DNA of 64,000 nucleotides. It comes from Locusta migratoria (taxonomy: Eukaryota; Arthropoda; Insecta; Orthoptera; Acrididae). Location of the stretch: positions 216,616,333-216,680,332 of the forward strand of contig CM048755.1 in the NCBI GenBank assembly GCA_026315105.1, read 5' to 3'. Under the pieces are notes generated by a model that had not been told where the DNA came from, made no database searches, and worked only from the letters and a program-made list of their open reading frames with translations. The position numbers and the translations under genes were made by a program. Positions 34,135 to 44,566 of this stretch are shown piece after piece; position 1 is the stretch's first letter, and the number at the start of each line of letters is the position of its first letter.

Positions 34135-35029
34135 AAATATGTTTTAATCAGAATTTAGTATGAGCATTTGGTAGAGCGGTACTAAATTAGTGTAGTGCAA
34201 TATTCGGTTTATCAGTATGTATTAATAGCGACAGTAAAACACATTGTCGCATGCACCTGAAATAACACTGCTGGTGGGAAACTGAAGACGACACGTGCCT
34301 AGGCCACGTCCCACGCAAGAAAGATAACACTAGACGCCCACAGCCGCAGAGACAAACAAAGCGCCAATACGGGCTGCACGTGGCAAGAGGACAAACAACA
34401 AGCAGCCTCTCTTAAAAGTAACAGATTATTTGTACTAGAAGAGAACATGTCCAGCAATAAGTTATTTCTAACATCATAATATAGCAAGTGAGCAATCGTT
34501 CATCAGTGTACTGCTCCTTCATAATTTCCGAAAACCCATTTTATAACCACGACATTGGTGAATTTCTTTAAATTTCACTTGTAACGAAGAAAACCGGAAT
34601 TCGAAATAATAACATTATTCTCTATATCTCTTTTTCCATCTTTCTCTTCCTATGTACATTGATAAGGCAAACCATTGGGAAACGTTTTTCTTTACAAGCC
34701 ATTCTAGATAAACTGGGAGCGAGAAAGAAAGCTCTGAAGCACACGATTTATTTTAGGCTATTGTGTGGTCTTATTGACCAATCATTTTTAGAGCGCATAC
34801 TGCATTGTAACCTGTTGTAATTTATACGCAACATACTACTAAAAGCGCACTTTAAACCGTTGTAGTTGGCTACAGAATGATTCCACTGCAGCCAGTGTAA
34901 ATTTCATGCAGGAAGAGCGAGAACGTAATGTAAAGTGTAAAACAATGAAAAACACCACCATCAGCTGTATTTTTATATTGTCATTTACTGGCAACCAGTA
35001 TCGATAGACACACCATCATCATCAGACCC
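34135..35029. other. No gene seen
   Basis: Unassigned sequence. ATTGTCATTTACTGGCAACC and TATCGATAGACACACC near 34977-35010 pair loosely with TATCGAAACTCGTTG near 35472-35487, so the region next to 35029 may be the outer left arm of the hairpin element at 35325-35466. Confidence 0.35.
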
Positions 35030-35040
35030 TTAAAATAAGG

Positions 35041-35292
35041 AAGGAAGGAAGCTTGGAGTTTTACGTCCCATCGACAACATGGTCATTAGAGACGGAGCTT
35101 AAACTCGGAAGGTTTGAGTAAGGATGTGGGAGGAAATCGGCCGTGCCCTTCCAAAGGAACCATCCCGGAATTTGCCTGGAGTGATTTAGGAAAATCACGG
35201 AAAACCTAAATCGGGATGGCCGGAAGTGGATTTGAACCACTATCCTTCCGAATGCGAGTCCAGTGTGTTACCACTGCGCCACCTCGCTCTGT
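35041..35292 (-). mobile_element. SINE-2, minus strand, with target duplication
   Basis: The best kept SINE-2 copy. The minus strand starts AGAGCGAGGTGGCGCAGTGG (A-box), has B-box GTGGTTCAAATCC and a body with GATTTAGGTTTTCCGTGATT, ending in GGGACGTAAAACTCC. TTAAAATAAGG occurs at 35030-35040 and 35293-35303. Confidence 0.9.
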
Positions 35293-35324
35293 TTAAAATA
35301 AGGCAAACTGTATTTTGCTGCATT

Positions 35325-35466
35325 TCAGAAAACAACAAAAAAACTGGTATTGCACTTTCATGGGACTTGACAGTACAGAGGATCAACAGAGACTCCTCCG
35401 TACTGTACTGTTCTGTTAAGTACCATGAAAGTGCGACACCAGTTGTTTTTGTTGTTTTTTGTAATG
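35325..35466. repeat. Hairpin-forming inverted repeat
   Basis: Arms of about 60-65 bases face each other: ACTTTCATGGGACTTGACAG pairs with its near-complement CTGTTAAGTACCATGAAAGT, and AACAACAAAAAAACTGGT pairs with ACCAGTTGTTTTTGTTGTT. The middle, around CAACAGAGACTCCTCCGTAC, is only partly paired. It is probably a MITE; there is no evidence of a processed small RNA. Confidence 0.7.
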
Positions 35467-35719
35467 TGGTCTATCGAAACTCGTTGTCAGTAAATAACAA
35501 TATAATATAAAGTAAGTCTAGTAGACAAGCACAGCAGCAGACAATTTTCGAGTTGAACAGAAAAGGGAAAGACCCTCCACCATTCACCAAACGGAACTAA
35601 CATCATAGCCATGTAACTAACGTATAAAAGTAGCCTACTATTCGGACCACTATTACAATCTTAAACAATTCCTCATATAAAAACCCTGTACATGTGATAT
35701 AGGATACAAAGAAATCGAG

Positions 35720-35926
35720 CCGGCCGTGGTGGCCGCGGGGACTGAGGCGCTTCAGTCACGGTCTGCACGGCCACTACGGTCGGGGGTTCGAATCCCCCCT
35801 CGGTCATGGATATTTGTGCCGTCCTAGTTCGTAAGTAGTTCATAAGTAGTTTGTAAGTTTAGGGACTGATGACCCCGTAGTTAAGTCCCATAGACTATAA
35901 AAACAAACAAAGAAAGAAAGAAATCG
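35720..35926 (+). mobile_element. SINE-1A, plus strand, with target duplication
   Basis: Complete: CCGGCCGTGGTGGCC, B-box GGGGGTTCGAATCCCCCC, body GGGACTGATGACCCCGTAGT, tail rich in AAAC/AAAG. AAAGAAATCGAG lies at 35708-35719 and 35927-35938. Confidence 0.93.
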
Positions 35927-35945
35927 AGAGACACGGACGTTGCAC

Positions 35946-36300
35946 TGAGGTGTCAAAATTCATGGCGTAGCGGTATGCGCAGGTACAAATGTCCGGTCGT
36001 GCGGCGTCGAAAACGTATAAAAGGGCGGTGCATTGGCAGAGCTGTACCCCGGCGATACATGTGAAAAGGCTTCCGGCGTAATTATGCCACACGACAGGAA
36101 GTGACACTCTTTGAACGCGGTATTGAAGTTAGAGCTAGGCGCACGGGATATTCCATTTTGTATATAGCTAGGGGATCCGATATTCAGAGATGCACAGTAT
36201 GGCGGTAATATTAAATTTCTGGCCTTACCTCTTACCACGGACAGTGCAGTGCCCGGCGGCCTGCACTGAATGACCAGAGCAGCGGTCCGCTTCACTGTCC
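35946..36300 (+). mobile_element. Tc1-like transposon relic, 5' part
   Basis: The first ~110 bases resemble a Tc1-type end and leader (GAGGTGTCAAAATTCATGGC, TATAAAAGGGCGGTGCATTGG). The plus strand then encodes the decayed start of a transposase: LFERGIEV, ARRTGYSI and SYHGQCS, followed by LNDQSS. This matches the DNA-binding helix-turn-helix region of Tc1-like transposases as I recall it (FERGMVVGARRMGHS). Stops and frame changes are present and similarity ends near 36300. The catalytic domain and the right end are missing. Confidence 0.65.
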
Positions 36301-36456
36301 TCTTTGCTCGCCGCCCTTCGCTGGACTCCCGTCACACTCTGGAGGACATTTACACTTCAATAATTCCTCTGCCTGTATTTTCCGTGTACATTTATTAATA
36401 TCTTCGGGGTTGGTTCTTTCCGACATTCGTGTTCGGGGAAGAAGGCACCACAAATA

Positions 36457-37739
36457 TCTAATATATAAAGCAGAGTGTCTGTATATTTGTAAGTGTTGCA
36501 TACAAATCTACAGTTTAGTTCCAATCTTTATGAAATTTTGTACACGTAAGCTTCAATCCATCAGGATGGTCGCCGTAAGCGTAAGAATCACTTACGATAT
36601 ATAGTCCACGAGATATGACGTCATAAACAATGAAATGCGCGAAAAACTGCTGCATTTTGCGCCAATGCTGCTCATTTTCTCCTAACCCATTTGAACGATT
36701 TCAACCAAATTTGGTACATACATTTCTTACCGTGAGGTACCAATCGCTGCATGGTTAAGAATCACATACGGCACATGGTTTAAAAGATATTACGTCATAA
36801 CAAATAGAAATCGCCAAAAATGTCATATAAAGTGGCGAGGCTTTAGAAATACACTGTATGAGAATGACAGTACTTAGCGACTTGCAACAATCTTTAAACA
36901 TAATTTCAAAACTTTATTAACCTTTTTCTCGCTGGCAACCATAGCAAAATCATGAAAGGAAAAAAGTTTCTTGCTTACTACTTTTCCGCTGTTTATGGAG
37001 TAAAACTACGGCATTCGGTATGACTATACAATTTATAATTTGTACACTACAAATTGTAGCCGCAGGAAATTTTACAGACGGCCGCGGTGGTCGAGGCGAC
37101 TGAGGCGCTCCAGTCACGGTCTGCACGGCCACTAAGGTCGGGGGTTCGAATCCCCCCTTGGGCATGGATATTTGTGCCGTCCTTAGGATAAGCTAGTTGA
37201 TAAGTAGTTTGTAAGTTTAGGGACTGATGACCCCGTAGTTAAGTCCCATAAGCTATAGAAACATTTGAACATTTGATTTGAAATTTTACAGGCAGTTGAC
37301 ACATATATAGTTGAATGTACCTTCTAAATTGTATCACATTCTGACACGTAGTTCGTGAGACATGAGCACATAAACAGTAACGTTCCGCTGTTCGTGGGCT
37401 AAAACTACGGCATTCGGTGTGATGTTACAATTCATAATTTCTACACTACAAATTGCAGCAGCAAGAAATTTTACAGACAGTATACACACATACAGACGAA
37501 TTTACTTTAGAAATTGTATCACAGTACGACACGATGCCCATGAGATATGAGCACATACGCAGTAACGTTTATGGAATACCACCCCATCACGCACCAGCTA
37601 TTAATCTATCGTATCTTTATTACCAACTGGATTCCCAAGAGATTTTACAGACATAAAGCCCTTATAAAAATGAATATATACCTGAAAAGTGGCAGGAATA
37701 AATAGATAAATACCTGGCCAACGCCGGGCTTTCAACTAG
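36457..37739 (+). mobile_element. Non-autonomous Helitron-like element
   Basis: The proposed 5' end is TCTAATATATAAAGCAGAG, preceded by A. The 3' end is a hairpin (CCTGGC, loop CAAC, GCCGGG, one G-T pair) followed after a few bases by CTAG and then host T. TC at the 5' end, a 3' hairpin then CTRR, and insertion between A and T without target duplication are the defining Helitron signs. A unit of about 187 bases starting GAAATTTTACAG is repeated in tandem near 37280 and 37467. No Rep or helicase is encoded. A SINE-1A is nested at 37078-37279. A second 3' end of the family lies at 60130. Confidence 0.7.
37078..37279 (+). mobile_element. SINE-1A inside the Helitron-like element
   Basis: Complete plus-strand copy: CGGCCGCGGTGGTCGAGG, B-box GGGTTCGAATCCCCCC, body GGGACTGATGACCCCGTAGT. 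GAAATTTTACAG is duplicated at 37066-37077 and 37280-37291 and belongs to the Helitron repeat unit. Confidence 0.93.
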
Positions 37740-38064
37740 TAAACTATTTTCACGTCCGTCTGCAGGCAGGATGGTACCTCCGTATCTCTTCTCACATTTG
37801 ATTCCTAACCTTGTATGGAGGTAAAATAGATTTACGTCTTAGCTGTTAGGTGCCCATAATCCTTCTCAAGTTAAAATTTCCTCTTATACGTCGTCTTTCT
37901 AGAGTTAAAACTTTATTTTGTTTTATTTACATTCTTGCTGGATGCTATACGTTAGAGTTAGAAGGTAGTAACATTCCATGTTATTATTGCCATCGCCTTT
38001 TTACTTGGTGCTTGCAAGGTTTCATGAAATTTTTCTCACCACTGAACCCAATTATGAAAGAAAT

Positions 38065-38480
38065 GCCGCAGCAGAATAGCCGTGCACACTAAGGCGCCCA
38101 GCTGCGGTGCGCACGACCTTTCCCGTTGGAGGCTCGATTCCTCCGTCGACCATGGGTGCCGGCCGCGGTGGCCGAGGAGACTGAGGCGCTCCAGTCACGG
38201 TCTGCACGGCCACTACGGTCGGGGGTTCGAATCCCCCCTCGGGCATGGATATTTGTGCCGTCCTAGTTCGTAAGTAGTTCATAAGTAGTTTGTAAGTTTA
38301 GGGACTGATGACCCCGTAGTTAAGTCCCATAAGCTTAACAAACATTTGAACATTTTTGACCATGGGTGTTTGTGTTGTAGGTAGCATAAGTTAGTTTATG
38401 TTAGTGTAAGTAGTTTGTAAGCGTAGGGACTAATGACCACCGTAGTTAAGTCCCTTAAATTTATATACATTTGATCAGTT
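38065..38480 (+). mobile_element. SINE-1B interrupted by a SINE-1A
   Basis: The head (38065-38158) has GCCGTGCACACTAAGGCGC and a decayed B-box GGAGGCTCGATTCC. The body resumes at 38369 (TTTGTGTTGTAGGTAGCAT, GTTAAGTCCCTTAAAT). The break is caused by the SINE at 38159-38357. Confidence 0.85.
38159..38357 (+). mobile_element. SINE-1A nested in SINE-1B
   Basis: Complete copy, CCGGCCGCGGTGGCCGAGG to CATTTGAACATTTTT. GACCATGGGTG, part of the host SINE, is duplicated at 38148-38158 and 38358-38368. Confidence 0.93.
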
Positions 38481-38567
38481 TTGAAATGTTTCCGGTTTGA
38501 CTACGAATTGTTACGAGCACAGAAATATACAGATATCTAAGTTATTGGACGCATTCTACAAGTGAAT

Positions 38568-38766
38568 TGCCGTGTGGAAATGGCCATGTGTTTTGGGGCG
38601 CCATGTCACGAATTACGCTGCCACACCTGTCGGAGGTTCGATTCCTCCATGGGGCATATGGATATGAGTTATCCTTAGCGTAAGTATGTTGACGTATATG
38701 TAGTTTGTAAGTCTAGGGACCAATGACCTCAGCATTTTGGTCCGTTAGATTTATAAACATATGAAC
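38568..38766 (+). mobile_element. SINE-1B, plus strand
   Basis: Head with GCCGTGTGGAAATGGCC and B-box GGAGGTTCGATTCC. Body with TAGTTTGTAAGTCTAGGGAC and CATTTTGGTCCGTTAGAT. Its tail TAAACATATGAACA is the target of the next SINE. Confidence 0.85.
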
Positions 38767-38965
38767 AAAATGTTCAAATGTTTGTTAAGCTTATGGGACT
38801 TAACTACGGGGTCATCAGTCCCTAAACTTACAAACTACTTATAAACTACCTTATACTAAGGACGGCACAAATATCCATGCCCGAGGGGGGATTCGAACCC
38901 CCGACCGTAGTGGCCGTGCAGACCGTGACTGGAGCGCCTCAGTCCCGTCGGCCACCGCGGCCGGC
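38767..38965 (-). mobile_element. SINE-1A, minus strand, inserted in a SINE tail
   Basis: Complete, from AAATGTTCAAATGTTTGTTA to CGGCCACCGCGGCCGGC. The 14-bp repeat TAAACATATGAACA lies at 38753-38766 and 38966-38979. Confidence 0.93.
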
Positions 38966-39001
38966 TAAACATATGAACATTGTTACAATTTAATTTCCAG
39001 T

Positions 39002-39389
39002 CTTTCTCTTTAGCCATGTTGCCGCACAAGCAGGGTCGGCTTTTTAAGTTCGGATTTGGCGTGTTCATATTTACACGGTGGCCGTATGCCATTCCTGTCG
39101 CCACCACGTGCCCCCCAGGAGGAAATGCATGCCCCAAATGTCTGCGTATAGTGTTATATGTGTGAAAGGTGTAAAGTGTTACGAAATGTTTAAGATTCGT
39201 GTAACTGAGGCGAAACTTGGGGACCAGCCCGGTATTCACCTCGGGGGATTTGTAAAACCGCCTAAAAATCACATCCAGGCTAGCCGGCACTCCGACCTCT
39301 TTCGTTAATCCGCCGGGCGGATTCGAACTGGGGCCGGTACGCCTCCCCGTCTCGGAAAGCGGTGCGTTAGACCACACGGCTAACCGATG
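39002..39389 (-). mobile_element. SINE-3, minus strand, with target duplication
   Basis: Minus-strand head CGGTTAGCCGTGTGGTCTAA (A-box) and CAGTTCGAATCCGCC (B-box), with a long body including GGATGTGATTTTTAGGCGG. TAATTTCCAGT lies at 38991-39001 and 39390-39400. The ends agree with the copy at 11144-11516, which fixes the family's length at roughly 370-390 bases. Confidence 0.9.
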
Positions 39390-39400
39390 TAATTTCCAGT

Positions 39401-40322
39401 AACTTCTACTAATTAATGTTGAACGTGTTAAGCATTGTGGTTTAATGATTACGGCATGGTGGTCGCAGAAGCTAAGACGGTCGATAGCGTAAACTTTCCC
39501 ATCAGTTTAAGTTGGGGAAATAGATTATAGAGATAATTGATGGTGCTGGTACTGAAATATACACGTAATGGTCACTCAACCACATATTCCATGTTCAGTT
39601 CTTCAGTCATGTTTTGCGGAAGGGTACGCGCTTTTTAATGTCACATTTAAAATACAAATTTTTGTATTTTACATCATGGTTAACACTTTCAATTTGTGAC
39701 AGAACACTCTACCAGCATCCTAGAATGAGGGCAAAAAGGTTTCTCCAGCTATAATGCAGCACTTATCTTTTATACCTACATCAGCTTCGTCAACACTCAT
39801 CCTGCAGGTATAGAGTCATAGAATTTAAAAAGCCATAGACCGACTGAGAATTTTCCATTTAGAGGGTATTTCAGAACAATATACCTGTTACATATCCACC
39901 TTTTCCAATAAAATCAATAAGAAGAAGAAGTGGTTAAAGTCTGTTCAACACCTTGGCCCATATAGCCTTAAATTGTGGTGTATCACTTCAAAAAGGTACA
40001 TGATTGTAAAAAAGGATAGTACTGGTGTATATTGTACCGCCTCCCGCCTTTAAGAGAAGTCGCATTAAAAGCTACAGTTTTCTGTGGCATATGTGATTCA
40101 TACTGATTTTGAAATGCAAATTGCTCACTTTGTAGGAAGGTTATCCAGGAGACCTTTAGGTAGATAAAGATGGTATCTGAAGGTAACTGATATGAAGAGA
40201 CAATCAGCAGGCACCTAGCCTGTAATCCACCCTTCCTTCTACTACATGTTTTGAGGTCACACCTCTAGGATAACTTTATTACCTTTCTTTTGGAATGAAC
40301 GAAGGAACAGACACCAAGTATA
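39401..40322. other. No gene seen
   Basis: About 0.9 kb of AT-rich unassigned sequence between the SINE cluster and the mariner element. Confidence 0.4.
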
Positions 40323-40391
40323 TAAAACCTCTGACAATAAACTTCGGTGAATAGTCCTATAAAATTAACGTAGATGAACTATGAACTACAG

Positions 40392-40700
40392 TTACCTTAC
40401 TGTCCTCCGGAATAGTCGCCACCCATAACTATGCAGCGCTGACCTCTGCGACATGTCCTGGGAACTTTGGACGAAGTCTTCGTTTGGAATGGTGTTCAAA
40501 AGTCTTGTCACGTTTAGTTGGGTGTCAGGAACATCATCAAATCTCTTTATTTTCAAAGCGAGGTCAAATAGAGGGAATAGGAAGAAGTCTGGAGGATTCA
40601 GATCCGCTGAGCATGGTGGATGTTCAAGTTGCACAAACTCGCTTACATAAAGCCAATATCGTCAAACAGTTCCTAGCAAAAACGTGGTGGTGTTAACTAT
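40392..40700 (-). pseudogene. Mariner transposase, C-terminal fragment
   Basis: The minus frame 40392-40634 (80 codons) carries HPPCSADLNPPDFFLFP, where the D of NPPD fits the third catalytic acid of the mariner DD34D triad, then LALKIKRFDDV and the C-terminal LNTIPNEDF. Upstream residues to about 40700 continue in decayed form with stops. The N-terminal DNA-binding domain and the first catalytic residues are absent. Confidence 0.75.
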
Positions 40701-40889
40701 TCCCTCGACTCGAACTCACTTTGAAAGCAAAGATATCAGACGACATTTCTGACATGCAACGAAACGTGGCGAGCCTTTTGAATAACATCCCAAAGGAATA
40801 CGAGGACATGTAACGCAGAGCTCGGCGCTGCATAGCTATGGGAGGTGACTATTTCGAAGGACCGTAAGGTAACTGTAGAACTGTGGTTG

Positions 40890-41086
40890 CCGGCCGCGGT
40901 GGCCGAGTGGTCTGCGGCGCGCCAGTCACAGTGTGCACGGCCGCTTTGGTCGGGGGTTCGAATTCCCCCTCGGGCATGGATATTGGTGTCGTATTTAGTG
41001 CAAGGTAGTTCATAAGTAGTTTGTAAGTTTAGGGACTGATGATCCCGCAGTTACGTCCCTTAAGCTTAACAAACATTTGAACATTT
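40890..41086 (+). mobile_element. SINE-1A inside the mariner right half
   Basis: Complete plus-strand copy, CCGGCCGCGGTGGCCGAGTG to AAACATTTGAACATTT. GTAACTGTAG occurs at 40869-40878 and 41087-41096. Eleven extra bases separate the left copy from the SINE start, so the left boundary is less exact. Confidence 0.87.
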
Positions 41087-41359
41087 GTAACTGTAGTTCA
41101 TAGTTCATTTACGTTGATATTACAGTACTATTCACCGAACTTTTTTGTCAGGGGTTGTATGTATAGTCAATGCGCCAAAGGGCAAAATTAATTCTCTGGC
41201 CAGAGAAAGCAGCTAAATCATGTGATCCCTGATTGTACTTACCTGATGACTATCTTTCAGCAGGAAGAGTTATTTTGTATTCCAACATCTCTTAATTTTC
41301 ACATGAATGGAATGATTTATCAATCACAATTTTGTATGCCAACAGACACCGACATGGTG

Positions 41360-43470
41360 GCGGAACTGCCATATTTAGTAGACAGACGATTCCACATCGG
41401 GAGGTGGAACTACCCTCCGCCTACAAGAACTGAAGGCCACGGCAGTAGCCGTTCGAACGGGCTTGAGAGAGGTGACATCTGTCGCAATGTATCTAAGATC
41501 TGCAGCACAACTTATCGACGACAACTTGCGAGCAGTTCTAGGCCGAATGGACTAACTTTTAACGGTAGTGAATGGAATGAGAAGCATCCCACCAGGAACT
41601 TGTGAGGAGTGACTAACCCTTAAGAACTTCAACTCCACCGGCTAGAACAGGAATTGGATCTGCAAGTAAGGGGCCCACAGGACCCGATGCACACTCCAAC
41701 ACCACGCCATGACCCCACTGATTCCTTAGACATTGCTATAATGCAAGGCCTTAAAGTGGAACCACGTGTGGATGACCTGACGTCTAGGCACGACCCTGTT
41801 AGCGCTGCCATCTATCACCTTACCAACAAACTGAAGACGGCTTACTAATATTCATTCTTTACAATGGTAGACAAAACCACGAATCACTGCCTCCACTGTT
41901 GGAAGAGCTTCGTCTCCAGAAGAATAGATACCGCAAACTATGGCAACGTTTCAGAAATCCGGCGTATCGCTGCAGGATGCACCGAGCAGAGCGACAAATT
42001 CGACGTCGACTACTGTAATGGCGCACAGAAATGTAGGAAAACAGGAAAACTTCCCACCTCCTACGCATCCGGGAGGAATGACAGTTGGTGAAAGCAATTC
42101 TAAAGGATCCCACAACAAAACGACGGCTTCAAACACCGCAAGGGCTCACTGGCGACCCTCTCACCATTGTCGAGACATTTGTAATAACTTTTGAGCAACA
42201 GACTATGCTGTTGCAGGAGCCGCTTAATATCGCGCAAAGGGAACATCAACTGAGCAACATTCAGCTAGTTGACAGAATTCTCGTGGCCGAAGATCAGACA
42301 AGACCCCGTGTAACAACCCGCAGTGAAGTCCGAACGATTGTCAGGAAAATTAAAAACAACGAGAAACCTGGAATTGACAAGATTTACTGCGTAAGCCCCT
42401 GGTCCTCCTGACGCGGATCTACAACGTCTGTATCACCTCAAAATATTTTCCTTCCGCCTGGGATATCGCCAAGGTGGTGCCAATCCCCAAGCGTCGAAAG
42501 GACTTGACAGTGCCTGCGAACTTCCAACCTATAACTGTACTGGGCGGCATGTATGAAACTTTCGAGGGAGTCCTACATACGCGAATCCTGGAACCGCTTT
42601 GACTGATGGCACGATCCATGCAGAACAGTATGGTTTTCAAAGGGAGCTCTTCGCGGAATTACAGATTCTCCGCGTCGTCGAACATTTCACCCGCAGTCTG
42701 AATATTTCTAGCGTCATCGCAGCGGTCTTCAAAAAATGTTCAAATGTTTGTAAATCTATCGGACCAAACTGCGTGGACATCAGTCCGTAGCTTACAAACT
42801 ACTTAAACCTAGGTAAACTAACCTAAGGACAAACACACACATCCATACCCCAGGGAGGACTCGAACCTCCACGGCGAGCAACCGCGCGCTCCGCAGCGGT
42901 CTTCCTAGACGTAGAAAGGCTTACTATAAGGTATGGCGGGAACTTCCGTAAGCTACACGAACAGACGAAAATCCTGATTACTACAAAAAATTGATAGAAA
43001 GTCTTCTCATGTACAGAAACATGGTTGTTATGATTGATGATCACTATTCCGACACCAGACTGGCACTGGTTGGACAACTGTAGGGTTCGGTTTTTTCGTG
43101 ACTACTATTTAATATATTAATGTGAATGTCGTGCCAACTGTTGCAATGGTTCAGATCACACAGTTCGCATATGATACGGCGTCTTTCACCATCGGCCGAC
43201 ACGTAAAAGGTAATTTTAGGAGACTGCAGCAATAACTTGACGCTAAGATGACTTGGTGTAAAATGAACAAAGTTTGTCTCAATGCAGCCAAGACGACGAC
43301 CATCTATTTTAGTAATAAACACCCCCAAATACCCACCACCTTACGGCTCAACGGATAGGACTTACAATGGGCTGCAACAGTGACGTACCTTGGGACATTG
43401 TAGATCGACACTTCTTCCTCCATCGATACAATGAGACACTCCGCAAAAAGGCGTACGGCATGTGTGTAAG
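41360..43470 (+). pseudogene. Jockey-type LINE relic (endonuclease and RT)
   Basis: Plus-strand translation through stops gives, in order, TDSLDIAIMQGLKVEP with RVDDLTSRHDPV (endonuclease end, consensus LSSDHLPV), then EVRTIVRKIKNNEKPGIDKI, KYFPSAWDIAKVVPIPK, QYGFQRELFAELQILR, a SINE-1B at 42731-42891, then MYRNMVVMIDDHYSDTR, the decayed catalytic region (AYDTASFTIGRHVKG), and NAAKTTTIYFSNKHP with TVTYLGTL. This order is that of a Jockey-clade LINE second ORF. Stops and frame changes are spread throughout. The 5' end and the poly-A tail were not found. Confidence 0.75.
42731..42891 (-). mobile_element. SINE-1B, 5'-truncated, inside the Jockey relic
   Basis: 3' body AAATGTTCAAATGTTTGTAA and GGACCAAACTGCGTGG, short CACACACA run, B-box complement GACTCGAACCTCCACGG. 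The head stops at GCGCGCTC. CGCAGCGGTCTTC is duplicated at 42718-42730 and 42892-42904, and the LINE coding sequence resumes after it. Confidence 0.92.
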
Positions 43471-43552
43471 TTTTTACCTCTCTATCTACATTATTCCGTG
43501 ATTTATTAAGTTTTCAAATTTAATTTATACTTACTTTTTGATCATCTGGTAG

Positions 43553-43863
43553 ATACCAACAAATAATACAGTTCCTTGAGACGACATTGTTTCGTCATAC
43601 CAAAGGTATTAAATATAAGGAGAGGCACTGAATTAAAATTTGTGCTGTGGCCGGGATTCAAACCCGGGACTTCCTGATTACTAGGCAGGCGCTTTAGAAC
43701 GCTCAGCTAACACACCTCCTGCCTAGTAAGCAGGAGGTACCGGGTTCGAATCCCGGCCACACCACAAATTTTAATTCAGTGCCTCTCCTTATATTTAATA
43801 CTTTTGGTATGACGAGACAATGGTGTCTCAAGGAGCTGTATTATTTGGTGATAAATTTATAAC
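43553..43863. mobile_element. Palindromic tRNA-Thr-like SINE
   Basis: The left arm (43553-43688) and right arm (43718-43863) are near-perfect inverted copies, each with a tRNA-like 3' half and a SINE body (CACAAATTTTAATTCAGTGC). The 29-base centre completes one tRNA-like head on the minus strand: TTAGCTGAGCGTTCTAAAGC, anticodon arm CCTGC-CTAGTAA-TCAGG (anticodon AGT, threonine) and B-box GGGTTTGAATCCC. The plus-strand half has B-box GGGTTCGAATCCC. One head serves two bodies, so this is a snap-back form. Confidence 0.8.
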
Positions 43864-43869
43864 TGTGGG

Positions 43870-44552
43870 GGAGAGCAGCCTTTGCTCTCTTCATCGTAAC
43901 AGATTTATTTTGTTCTTTTAACAGTGTAATCAGTTACTTACTGTGTTTTAGTGTTCATGTGCAGATTCATATGATCTTGATGTTAAATATCAAAGAAAAA
44001 TGAATATCTTTCAGTATCTTTTAAAAACAAATTACTCAGCTTTAAGCTTGGAACAATAGTGTGAGATAAAGAAGCTTGTTAGACCGACGTCTCAGCTCGA
44101 TTTGCACACCGTGGAGCCGGGGGGGGGGGGAGGGGTGATGACGCCACTATTAAGATCCGGCACTCAAAGATGTAGACCCCCATTCATCTGAAGCACCAGC
44201 CGCCCTGCGTGTGTCACTTCCTACTGAAACTTTAATGCTCACTCACCTCGTGGTGTAGCAGACATCGCGCCTGTATTCCACGCCAATACTGTCAGGGAAT
44301 GAACAATATTCCGCGACTAGAGGATACTGTATTGAAAACTAGCCGCACTGTACACTTCCTTAGGTCGCGTCAAATAATAAGTTTTTTTTTTCTTGTAAAA
44401 CATTTGGTAAGTAAGAGATGGAATAACAGAGTTGTTCGTGGAAAAAGTTATTATTGCCAAAGTACTAAAACACAATCCACCGTCAAGTCCTTTTACGAAA
44501 AAACGGTTCGTTACTTACACAAGCAGTCAGTCTTACGGCATGCTTGTGGTAG
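43870..44552. other. No gene seen
   Basis: Unassigned sequence with a G run at about 44119-44130. A 98-codon frame overlapping the next SINE has no motif. Confidence 0.35.
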
Positions 44553-44566
44553 TTTGAACCTGTTAC

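Larger units (their letters stand above)
40325..41157. mobile_element. Palindromic mariner element made of two 3' halves
   Basis: The element lies between TA dinucleotides (40323-40324, 41158-41159) and has long inverted ends sharing TTCGGTGAATAGT. The left half, on the minus strand, encodes a mariner transposase C-terminus: LEHPPCSADLNPPDFFLFP (consensus SPDLAPCDFFLFP), LNTIPNEDF and SALHSYGWRLF. The right half encodes the same C-terminus on the plus strand (LLNNIPKEYEDM, then RRCIAMGGDYFEG). The element is therefore head-to-head with two 3' ends and no 5' end. The halves differ at many positions, so the event is old. A SINE-1A is nested at 40890-41086. Confidence 0.78.

Noticed and set aside
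38159..38240. Leu/Ser-tRNA-like sequence with perfect B-box
   Set aside because: About 30 similar heads occur in the window, nearly all with the same 3' body and many with target duplications, so these are SINEs.
44119..44130. G run as a quadruplex-forming regulatory site
   Set aside because: A single run of G without the spaced G tracts needed; no gene nearby.
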